From contig DAHVXO010000168.1 of NCBI GenBank assembly GCA_027356675.1, positions 1 through 5,261 of the forward strand: a stretch of DNA of 5,261 nucleotides, read 5' to 3'. The translations under genes were made by a program, and so were the position numbers. Under the pieces are notes generated by a model. That model did not search any database, was not told the origin of the DNA, and saw nothing but the letters and a program-made list of their open reading frames with translations. The stretch comes from Symbiobacteriaceae bacterium. GTDB lineage: Bacteria; Bacillota_E; Symbiobacteriia; Symbiobacteriales; Symbiobacteriaceae. Each line of letters starts with the position of its first letter. The stretch's first letter is position 1. Below, one piece after another: positions 1 to 5,261 of this stretch.

Positions 1-895
1 GCTGCGCCGCTCCGCCGCCGACGCACGGGCGTCGGCGGCGGAGCTGGCGGGAGCGCGGGAGGCCCTGCGCACCGCCGAGCAGGACTTGCAGGCTGAAACG
101 ACGCCTGCGGCAGTGCGCCAGGGCCGGGGCCAGGTCGCCACCGCTCGGCAGGCGGTCGAGGCCATCCGGCTGGAGGCCGAGGCGGGTGGCGTCCTGGCTG
201 AGCAGGTGCGGGCCGCTGCGGCGGACGTCGCCGCATCCGAGGCGGCGCTGGGCGCCGCCCGCCTGCGGCTGAGCCGTGCGACCGTGACCGCCGCTGCCGC
301 CGGGACCGTGCTCTCCCTCGGGCTCCGCGACGGCCAGCCTGCCCTGCAGGACCAGCTCCTGTTGGAACTGGGCCCGCTGGATCAGCTCAAGGTCCGGGCC
401 CGGGTCGACGAGGTGGACATCGGCAAGGTCCGCCCGGGTCAGCCACTGACGCTCAAGAGCAGCGCATACCCCCAGGAGCGCTTTGCCGGGACTGTGGTGC
501 GCGTGGCCGCCGCCGCTGCCGAGCAGCGGGGCACGGCAACCGGGTACTACGAGGTCCAGGGTTCGGTGCCCAACCCCGCCGGGCTCCTGCGGGCGGGCAT
601 GAACGTGGAGGCCCGGATCCAGACTGAGTCCCGCAGCCAGGTCTTCGTCGTGGGTCTGGAGTCCGTGCGGGAAGAAGGGACCAGGGCCACCGTGCTGGTG
701 GTGCAGGACTATAAGGTCGAGCTACGACCGGTCCAGTTGGGTCTCCGCACTCAGACCCGGGTGGAGATCCGTGACGGGCTCAGCGCCGGCGACCAGGTCA
801 TCGTCAGCCCGTTTACGCTGGTTACCTCGCTGAAGCAAGGCGATGCGGTCCGAATCGAGGTCACAGAGCCAACCGCCGGGAGTGACAGCGAATGA
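1..895 (+). CDS. Efflux periplasmic adaptor / membrane fusion protein (HlyD/MacA/YknX type), 5'-truncated
   Basis: This is the C-terminal 297 residues of an adaptor subunit that links an ABC exporter to the outside of the membrane. The reading frame (codons from base 2) is open to the left window edge, so the N-terminal membrane anchor and first half of the lipoyl domain are missing. A TTG at 86 is an internal codon, not a credible start. Visible residues 1 to about 93 are rich in Ala, Glu, Arg and Gln and suit a coiled-coil hairpin. A second lipoyl half follows ([16 protein letters not shown], about 93-108). A beta-barrel region follows at about 130-169 ([19 protein letters not shown]), with the family-typical [13 protein letters not shown] stretch near 194-206, then a membrane-proximal domain ending near [13 protein letters not shown]. 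The TGA stop overlaps the ATPase start as ATGA at 892-895, placing it in the same operon. Family assignment is firm; the substrate cannot be read from the sequence. HlyD-, MacA- and YknX-like subgroups cannot be separated without the N-terminus. Confidence 0.9.
   Translation, partial: LRRSAADARASAAELAGAREALRTAEQDLQAETTPAAVRQGRGQVATARQAVEAIRLEAEAGGVLAEQVRAAAADVAASEAALGAARLRLSRATVTAAAAGTVLSLGLRDGQPALQDQLLLELGPLDQLKVRARVDEVDIGKVRPGQPLTLKSSAYPQERFAGTVVRVAAAAAEQRGTATGYYEVQGSVPNPAGLLRAGMNVEARIQTESRSQVFVVGLESVREEGTRATVLVVQDYKVELRPVQLGLRTQTRVEIRDGLSAGDQVIVSPFTLVTSLKQGDAVRIEVTEPTAGSDSE
9..44. repeat. Perfect 16-bp inverted repeat with 4-base loop inside the adaptor gene
   Basis: The left arm GCTCCGCCGCCGACGC at 9-24 is exactly complementary to GCGTCGGCGGCGGAGC at 29-44, around the loop ACGG at 25-28. 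The arms encode part of the alanine-rich coiled coil ([14 protein letters not shown]), so the symmetry could follow from Ala/Arg/Glu codons in GC-rich DNA. There is no downstream T-run, so it is not an intrinsic terminator. A hairpin this stable could still affect the mRNA or DNA locally. Confidence 0.8.
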
Positions 896-1620
896 TCCGC
901 CTGCACGAAGTGACCAAGACCTACCGCCTGGGCGCCACGGATGTGGCTGCGCTCCGGGGCGTATCGCTCACCGTGGCCGCCGGCGAACTGGTGGCCATCA
1001 TGGGCCCCAGCGGATCGGGAAAGTCCACGCTTATGAACATCCTGGGGTGTCTGGACCAGGTCTCCGGCGGTTCATATGAACTTGATGGCGGCCTGATCGC
1101 CGACCGCGATGAGCAGGAACTGGCCCGCATCCGCAACCGGTTGGTGGGCTTCGTCTTCCAGACCTTCAACCTGCTGCCTCGCATGACCGCTCTGCGCAAC
1201 GTCGAGCAGCCCATGCTCTATGCCGGAGTGGGGCGCCGGGAGCGCCGGGTGCGGGCAGAGGCGGCCTTGGCCCGGGTCGGGCTGGCCGACCGGATGCGCC
1301 ACCGTCCCGCTGAGCTCTCCGGTGGCCAGCGCCAGCGGGTGGCCATCGCCCGGGCGCTGGTCAACCGGCCGTCGATCATCCTGGCGGATGAGCCCACTGG
1401 CAACCTGGACTCCCGCTCGGGGGAGGAGATCCTGGCCATTTTTCAGGAGCTCAACCGGGAGGGTGCGACGGTGATCATTGTTACCCATGAACCGGATGTC
1501 GCTGAGCACGTGAGGCGTGTGGTGCGCCTGCGGGATGGGCTGATTGTGAGCGATCAGCCCGTGGCGGCGCCGGTCCAGGCCGCGGCACGCCTGCTGGAGA
1601 TGGGAGGAACCGCCTCATGA
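892..1620 (+). CDS. ABC transporter ATP-binding protein, MacB/LolD/YknY type
   Basis: This 242-residue nucleotide-binding subunit hydrolyses ATP on the cytoplasmic face to power the FtsX-type permease encoded next. All catalytic motifs are intact: Walker [10 protein letters not shown] at 38-46, Q-loop Gln90 in [13 protein letters not shown] signature LSGGQRQR at 142-149, Walker B IILADE at 162-167 with catalytic Glu167, D-loop GNLDS at 170-174, and switch His199 in VTHE. LGCLD after Walker A and [10 protein letters not shown] are typical of the MacB/LolD/FtsE branch. The length is normal for a free-standing subunit; unlike E. coli MacB there is no fused membrane domain, as in the YknY/YknZ pair. 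The ATG at 892 overlaps the preceding stop (ATGA), with a modest GGGAG ribosome site at 878-882, suggesting translational coupling. A tail of about 25 residues after RDGLIVSDQ shows no recognised motif. Function as an exporter ATPase is certain by family; the cargo is unknown. Confidence 0.97.
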   Translation: MIRLHEVTKTYRLGATDVAALRGVSLTVAAGELVAIMGPSGSGKSTLMNILGCLDQVSGGSYELDGGLIADRDEQELARIRNRLVGFVFQTFNLLPRMTALRNVEQPMLYAGVGRRERRVRAEAALARVGLADRMRHRPAELSGGQRQRVAIARALVNRPSIILADEPTGNLDSRSGEEILAIFQELNREGATVIIVTHEPDVAEHVRRVVRLRDGLIVSDQPVAAPVQAAARLLEMGGTAS

Positions 1621-2816
1621 GCCTCGCCGAAGCGATGCGAGTAGCCTTCGAGGCGCTCAGTACCAACAAGTTGCGTTCCGCGCTGACCATGATCGGAATC
1701 ATCGTCGGGGTGGGGTCGGTCATCGCCATCATCGCGATCGGGCGCGGCACCCAGGCGGCGGTGGTCGGGGAGTTGGAGGGCATCTCCACCGGGCTTTTTT
1801 CGATCGCACCCGCCCAGCCCCGACCGGGCGCTGCCATCCAACGCACCGAGCCGCTCACGGAGGTCGACCTGGCGAACATTCGCCGCCTGTTGCCGGGGGT
1901 GGCGGAGGTCATCACATCGCTGGATGCGATGGCGCCAGTCAAGGACGGCCCCCGCTCCGCCACCGCCGCGATCACCGGTACCTATGCGGCGGCGCCGTCC
2001 GTGCTGGCGATCAAGGTCGCCCAGGGCCGCTGGTTCACGGGGGCGGAGGAGTCGGCGGGGGCCCGTGTCGTGGTGGTGGGGTCCGATGTGCCCGAGAAGC
2101 TGCTGGGCTCGAAGACGGCCGGCGTCGGGCGGACCATCAGCATTGGCGGCTATCCCTTCGAGGTCATCGGAATCACGGAGAAGAGCAGCGGGGCGCTCTC
2201 CCGCCTCGCCGGCGGCGACGACCTCTCGTACTGGGTGCCGATCGGCTTTCTGCGGAAGATGACCGGGGAGCGGACCATCAGGGTCGCCCTGGTCAAGGTT
2301 CGGCCGGGGGTCGATACCCAGCAGGTCATGAAGGACGCCGTGGCGCTGGTGGAGCGCAATCACCGGGGTGCGGCATACGAGGGCCTCGACTACGCCCAGT
2401 TCACTTCGGCCATCGGCAAGATCACTTCCATTATCACGGGCGTGCTGGCGGCCATCGCCGGGATCTCGCTGGTGGTGGGCGGGGTCGGGATCATGAACAT
2501 CATGTTGGTCTCCGTGGCGGAGCGGACCCGGGAGATCGGGGTGCGCAAGGCGATCGGGGCGTCGTACCGGGACATTCTGGTGCAGTTTCTGATTGAGGCC
2601 GTGGTGCTTTCGCTCATCGGCGGGGCGATCGGGCTTCTGATCGCCGCCCTGCCGGTCTGGGCCGTCGGTCGGTGGATGAAGATTCCCCTCCTGATCGACT
2701 GGAAGTCCGTCGCCCTGGCGATGGCCTTCTCGGTCGGGACGGGCGTGTTGTTTGGCGTCTACCCCGCCGCTCGGGCGGCGCGGCTGAGTCCGATCGAGGC
2801 CTTGCGATATGAGTGA
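1617..2816 (+). CDS. ABC transporter permease, MacB/FtsX fold (YknZ-like)
   Basis: This 399-residue inner-membrane permease has the MacB topology. A short cytoplasmic N-terminus precedes TM1 (about 21-42, [20 protein letters not shown]). A large extracytoplasmic core spans about 43-268 (MacB_PCD-like). Three further helices lie at about 269-297, 321-345 and 364-383. Between TM2 and TM3 lies the conserved [15 protein letters not shown] segment (302-316), the coupling region that contacts the ATPase. The C-terminal [18 protein letters not shown] (382-399) is a hallmark ending of MacB-type permeases. The complete length suits a stand-alone permease that dimerises and pairs with two copies of the upstream ATPase. 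The start at 1617 overlaps the ATPase stop (ATGA) and has a strong GGGAGGA ribosome site at 1602-1608, 8 bases upstream. By family, such proteins transmit mechanical force to the adaptor rather than forming a classical channel. In MacB- and YknZ-like systems the cargo ranges over peptides, macrolides and toxins; none is indicated here. Confidence 0.95.
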   Translation: MSLAEAMRVAFEALSTNKLRSALTMIGIIVGVGSVIAIIAIGRGTQAAVVGELEGISTGLFSIAPAQPRPGAAIQRTEPLTEVDLANIRRLLPGVAEVITSLDAMAPVKDGPRSATAAITGTYAAAPSVLAIKVAQGRWFTGAEESAGARVVVVGSDVPEKLLGSKTAGVGRTISIGGYPFEVIGITEKSSGALSRLAGGDDLSYWVPIGFLRKMTGERTIRVALVKVRPGVDTQQVMKDAVALVERNHRGAAYEGLDYAQFTSAIGKITSIITGVLAAIAGISLVVGGVGIMNIMLVSVAERTREIGVRKAIGASYRDILVQFLIEAVVLSLIGGAIGLLIAALPVWAVGRWMKIPLLIDWKSVALAMAFSVGTGVLFGVYPAARAARLSPIEALRYE

Positions 2817-2818
2817 GC

Positions 2819-2824
2819 GGAGGG
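2819..2824 (+). promoter_or_regulatory. Ribosome binding site favouring the start at 2833
   Basis: GGAGGG lies just after the permease stop and 8 bases before the ATG at 2833, which is close to ideal. It supports that ATG over the in-frame ATG at 2809, which lies inside the end of the permease gene and has only GAGG at 2796-2799 upstream. Confidence 0.6.
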
Positions 2825-2832
2825 TACAGGCG

Positions 2833-4974
2833 ATGCGGTATTTCATCCTTGTGATGGGTCTGGTCGTGACGCTGGGCGGGGTGGTTTCGGCTGCTTCTGG
2901 GTCCTTCGGTCTGGCGGGCACGGTGGTCGACGGTGCCGGCCGCCCGCTGGCTGCGGAGGTAGAGGTCTACCGCCTGGATGCCGGCCTGATGGGCGTGGTG
3001 GCCGTTGGGGCCGACGGGCTCTTCCGGTACCCTGGCGCTGTGGAGCCCGGGTCGCTCTGGCAGTTGCGGGCCTGGGCCAAGGGGTTTCGGACGGCGGAAA
3101 CCGGGTGGTTTGATCCGTCCGCACGCGGTCTAGTGGAACTCCGGCTTTCGCCCATGGTGGGGAGCCTTCAGGTGCGGGTGACGGATGCCGATGGCGGTGT
3201 CGTTTCAGGCACCGTCACGCTCGTGGGATCTGGCGGGGCCGTAGCATGGGAGCGCCCATCCGAGCGGGTCCTGCGATCGGACGTGGTCGCCGGGGAGTAT
3301 CGCGTCTTTGTGGCCGCCCCGGGGTTTGTGCCTGTAGCTCAATCCGTGACGGTGGTGGCGGGGTCGACTGCACGGGCGACCGTGGTGTTGGAGCGATCTG
3401 TGGTTTCGCTGGGCGGCGAGGTGCGCGATGCCGTCTCCGGCACTCCCTTGGGCGGGGCGAGTGTGGAAGTCCTGAGGCCTGGCGACCGTGTCGCGGCCGT
3501 CGGCGCTACCACTGCGTCTGGTGAATTCAAACTAGCCGCCGCCTCGCTTGGTGATGAAGCGTATCGGCTGCGTGTCTCCGCACTGGGCCACCGGACCGTT
3601 TTCTTGGATGCGGCCGCCCTGAAGCCCGGGGACCACCGGGACTGGAGCGGCGGGGATGCACTCTCGCTCTCGCCTGTGTCGGCCACGATCACGGGTGTGG
3701 TCCAGGACTCCTTCGGGAATGGTCGCTACCACCAGCGGGTGGTGCTGGTGCTCAAAGGATACGGCGAGGTCGCGGCGACGACCGCGACCGAGTCCGGCCA
3801 CTTCGAGTTTGCCGACGTGGTCGCCGGGGCTGAGTTGCAGTACCGGGTGATCGCGGAGTGGACCGGCGGGTCCGTGGATAGCGATTGGCTGGCCCTGCGG
3901 CCGGGTGGGACGACCCAACTGCCGCTGCGGTCCCGCGGCGGGTCCAGCGATAGCTTCGGGCTTGGGATGATCACGGGCGTGGTCACGAGCCCGGCCGGTG
4001 CGCCCCTGTCGGGGGCCAAGGTTGATGTGCTCCGGCGCGGAAGTTTGGTGCAGACAGGTGAGACTGACGCCCTGGGGGCGTTCACCATGCGGGATCTGCC
4101 GGCGACCCAGGGGCCGTGGTACGGGGCGGACCCCTACGCGATCCGAATCAGCAAGGATGGCTACTTGGCGGGGCGCGAAGTCGCCCTGGACGGCAAGTCC
4201 ACGGTCGATGTGCCCGTGCAGTCTCAGGGCTGGGCCCAGGTCCAGGCTGTGCTGCAGCCTGTGGCGGCCACCCTTCGGGGTCGGGTCTTGGACCTGGGCG
4301 GGCGGCCCGTGGCTGGAGCGACAGTCGAGCTGGTCCCCGAGGGTGGGGCGCGCCTGGGGTGGGTCCACACGAACGCCTCCGGCTGGTACTCGCTCCAGGT
4401 GACCTCGACACCAGGCCTCGCCTATACGCTGCGGGTCTCGGCCGAGGGGTACGTCACGGTCTCCGGGGTGGATGTCTCCGCCGGGGTCCGGGGCGGCACC
4501 GGCCTGGCCACCGTGCGGCTGGCATCTGCGGCTTCAGTCTTCGCCGGGCAGGTCCTCGACCCCGATGGGCGGGGAGTCCCGGGGGTCTCGGTCACCGTGC
4601 GGGGTCCGGACGGTGAGGCTGTGGCGTCAGTCGTGACCGACGAACAGGGACTCTACCAGGTGCCGGCCGTGGTGCCCCGGTCCCGCCTGTCCACCGTGAC
4701 CGCCCGCCTGGACGGCTGGACTTCGGCCCTGGCCGAGGTGCCCGACCCGCCAGGTGCGAGGGGGCGGGTGGTCCGGGACCTGGTGCTCTTCCCTGTCACC
4801 ATGGTGGTCGAGGGCCATGTCAGCTCGCCCGACGGCGCCCAGGTTGACCTCCTCGCCGAAGGCTATGGCGTGATTGCCTCGACCCTCGTCCAGAACGGCA
4901 CCTACCGCTTCGACGCCGTTCCCGCCTCTGCCGGCTGGGTCTGGGTACGGGTGCACCGGGTGGTGGAACCATGA
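2833..4974 (+). CDS. Secreted protein of about eight tandem carboxypeptidase-regulatory-like beta-sandwich repeats
   Basis: This 713-residue protein is predicted to be exported and to form a chain of small beta-sandwich domains (CarboxypepD_reg / Ig-like class). No enzymatic domain is visible. The start at 2833 is chosen because GGAGGG sits 8 bases upstream and the product then opens with a classic Sec signal peptide: MRY, a hydrophobic core FILVMGLVVTLGGVV, then SAAS as a signal-peptidase-I-like site. An in-frame ATG at 2809 would add MSERRVQA. There is no lipobox cysteine, and the whole protein lacks cysteine. No C-terminal membrane helix or LPXTG sorting signal is seen. Repeats share a pattern like G.V.D..G.PL.GA.V.V followed by TD..G.F or TNASGWY and then Y.LRVSA.GY. 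Such domains, first known as C-terminal modules of metallocarboxypeptidases, occur in many surface proteins as binding or spacer modules. It lies between the permease and the YIP1-like gene, so co-expression with the exporter is likely. Whether it is a machine part, a substrate trap or simply an exported neighbour is unknown. Confidence 0.88.
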   Translation: MRYFILVMGLVVTLGGVVSAASGSFGLAGTVVDGAGRPLAAEVEVYRLDAGLMGVVAVGADGLFRYPGAVEPGSLWQLRAWAKGFRTAETGWFDPSARGLVELRLSPMVGSLQVRVTDADGGVVSGTVTLVGSGGAVAWERPSERVLRSDVVAGEYRVFVAAPGFVPVAQSVTVVAGSTARATVVLERSVVSLGGEVRDAVSGTPLGGASVEVLRPGDRVAAVGATTASGEFKLAAASLGDEAYRLRVSALGHRTVFLDAAALKPGDHRDWSGGDALSLSPVSATITGVVQDSFGNGRYHQRVVLVLKGYGEVAATTATESGHFEFADVVAGAELQYRVIAEWTGGSVDSDWLALRPGGTTQLPLRSRGGSSDSFGLGMITGVVTSPAGAPLSGAKVDVLRRGSLVQTGETDALGAFTMRDLPATQGPWYGADPYAIRISKDGYLAGREVALDGKSTVDVPVQSQGWAQVQAVLQPVAATLRGRVLDLGGRPVAGATVELVPEGGARLGWVHTNASGWYSLQVTSTPGLAYTLRVSAEGYVTVSGVDVSAGVRGGTGLATVRLASAASVFAGQVLDPDGRGVPGVSVTVRGPDGEAVASVVTDEQGLYQVPAVVPRSRLSTVTARLDGWTSALAEVPDPPGARGRVVRDLVLFPVTMVVEGHVSSPDGAQVDLLAEGYGVIASTLVQNGTYRFDAVPASAGWVWVRVHRVVEP
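2905..4971 (+). repeat. Eight tandem divergent protein repeats (80-100 residue beta-sandwich units)
   Basis: Units by base position, judged by eye: 1, 2905-3156; 2, 3157-3399; 3, 3400-3678; 4, 3679-3936; 5, 3958-4263; 6, 4264-4527; 7, 4528-4797; 8, 4798-4971 (short). Units 1, 3, 5, 6 and 7 carry the clearest signature: GRPLAAEVEVYR, GTPLGGASVEVLR, GAPLSGAKVDVLRR, GRPVAGATVELVP and GRGVPGVSVTVRG. Units 2, 4 and 8 lack the PL.GA loop, though 2 keeps GEYRVFVAAPGF and 4 keeps TESGHFEF. The similarity is at protein level; no near-identical DNA repeats were seen, so the array is old or strongly diverged. Boundaries are accurate to perhaps ten residues. Confidence 0.75.
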
Positions 4975-4985
4975 AACAGCGCAAT

Positions 4986-4992
4986 GGAGAGA
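4986..4992 (+). promoter_or_regulatory. Ribosome binding site for the YIP1-like gene
   Basis: GGAGAGA lies 9 bases before the ATG at 5002, which starts the only frame that stays open to the window end. This selects 5002 over the ATG at 4971, which overlaps the previous stop but reads only 32 codons. Confidence 0.55.
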
Positions 4993-5001
4993 CAACGGGA
5001 G

Positions 5002-5261
5002 ATGACAGGCGTGGACGAGCCTTCAGGTTCTGCATTTGGTCCATGGTCAGCCGCAATCCGGGTGTTTGATTCGCCGACCCAGGTTTTCGGTCACGTCCAG
5101 GCGCGGCCTAACGCAATCCCGCCTTACATGCTGAATACTGCCATGGGTGTTGCCGCTGCGGTCTTCAGTGTTCCTACCACCCTGAGGGTGTTGGAAGCTG
5201 AGTTGTTGAGTCGAGGCGGGCCCAATATCGCACCGGTGACGGTTGTGCGGGAGTGGATGCT
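5002..5261 (+). CDS. YIP1-family-like membrane protein (YknW-like), 3'-truncated
   Basis: Eighty-six complete codons run off the right edge of the window. The visible protein has a hydrophilic N-terminus of about 13 residues, then WSAAIRVFDSPTQVFGHVQ (15-33), resembling the opening of bacterial YIP1 domains, where a motif like 'F.SP...F..L..RP' precedes the first membrane helix. ARPNAIPPY follows, then a predicted first helix at about 43-58 (MLNTAMGVAAAVFSVP), then TLRVLEAELLSRG. The start at 5002 has a GGAGAGA ribosome site 9 bases upstream and lies 27 bases after the preceding stop. In B. subtilis the YIP1 protein YknW is encoded with YknXYZ and helps that exporter assemble and function, so the location beside an adaptor/ATPase/permease set supports the call. 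The identification rests on motif resemblance over a short fragment; another small multi-pass membrane protein is possible. G+C is lower than in the other genes (132 of 221 bases over 5041-5261). Confidence 0.62.
   Translation, partial: MTGVDEPSGSAFGPWSAAIRVFDSPTQVFGHVQARPNAIPPYMLNTAMGVAAAVFSVPTTLRVLEAELLSRGGPNIAPVTVVREWM

Noticed and set aside
86..88. TTG as a possible start of the adaptor gene
   Set aside because: The frame is open upstream to the window edge and the upstream residues continue the coiled-coil pattern. No good ribosome site precedes it, and a start here would remove the membrane anchor.
1771..1800. Weak TGGAG/CTCCA stem followed by a run of six T residues, resembling an intrinsic terminator
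   Set aside because: The stem is about five base pairs, is separated from the T-run, and lies early in the permease gene, where termination would destroy the operon. The T-run also encodes ordinary Leu-Phe codons.
2765..2780. CGCCGC/GCGGCG hairpin near the end of the permease gene
   Set aside because: It is a six-base-pair stem encoding the conserved AARAA segment of the C-terminal motif, with no T-run after it. It is explained by coding constraint.
1554..2921. A 455-codon open frame on the minus strand opposite the permease gene
   Set aside because: It lies antisense to a clear MacB-type permease. Its translation is rich in Arg, Pro, His and Asp with no recognisable domain, as expected when GC-biased codons are read on the other strand.
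3532..4368. A 278-codon open frame on the minus strand opposite the repeat protein gene
   Set aside because: Its composition is dominated by Pro, Arg, Gly, His and Gln, it has no motif, and it lies fully under a well-supported gene. It is a GC-driven shadow.
2833..4974. Possibility that the repeat protein is an active carboxypeptidase
   Set aside because: Only regulatory-like beta-sandwich units are seen. There is no zinc-binding HxxE...H arrangement or peptidase domain anywhere in the 713 residues.

Overview
The window is one co-directional, tightly packed operon fragment on the + strand. It encodes a tripartite ABC export system of the MacAB/YknXYZ type plus two accessory exported or membrane proteins. 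The order is: 3' part of a periplasmic-adaptor/membrane-fusion subunit (1-895), a free-standing MacB/LolD-type ATPase (892-1620), an FtsX/MacB-fold permease (1617-2816), a large secreted protein made of about eight tandem carboxypeptidase-regulatory-like beta-sandwich repeats (2833-4974, possibly from 2809), and the 5' part of a small membrane protein that reads like the YIP1 family (5002 to the window end). There is no intergenic stretch of any length. The first two junctions are 4-base ATGA stop/start overlaps, the next start lies within or just past the previous stop, and the last gap is 27 bases. No promoter, terminator, RNA gene, mobile element or CRISPR array is visible.

The organism is a high-GC bacterium. 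G/C-ending codons dominate and sampled 60-base lines of the main genes contain 39-46 G+C. The separate ATPase and permease genes, together with a YIP1-like protein, recall the yknWXYZ locus of Bacillus subtilis, where YknW is a YIP1-family membrane protein working with YknX (adaptor), YknY (ATPase) and YknZ (permease). That points towards a high-GC Gram-positive lineage related to Firmicutes (Symbiobacterium- or Limnochordia-like), but this is inference from gene content; nothing in the window fixes the taxonomy.

Functionally, the ATPase should bind the cytoplasmic side of the four-helix permease and drive a mechanotransmission cycle. The adaptor would extend the machine outside the membrane. 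The YIP1-like protein may assist assembly or modulate the complex. The repeat protein is the non-standard component: it has a Sec signal peptide, no lipobox cysteine, no visible anchor and a chain of small beta-sandwich domains, so it should be a rod-like extracytoplasmic protein co-produced with the exporter.

The most interesting aspects are this repeat protein as a possible dedicated part or client of the exporter, the YIP1-like gene completing a rearranged yknWXYZ-like set, a perfect 16-bp inverted repeat inside the adaptor gene, and a small overlapping reading frame at the repeat-protein/YIP1 junction.
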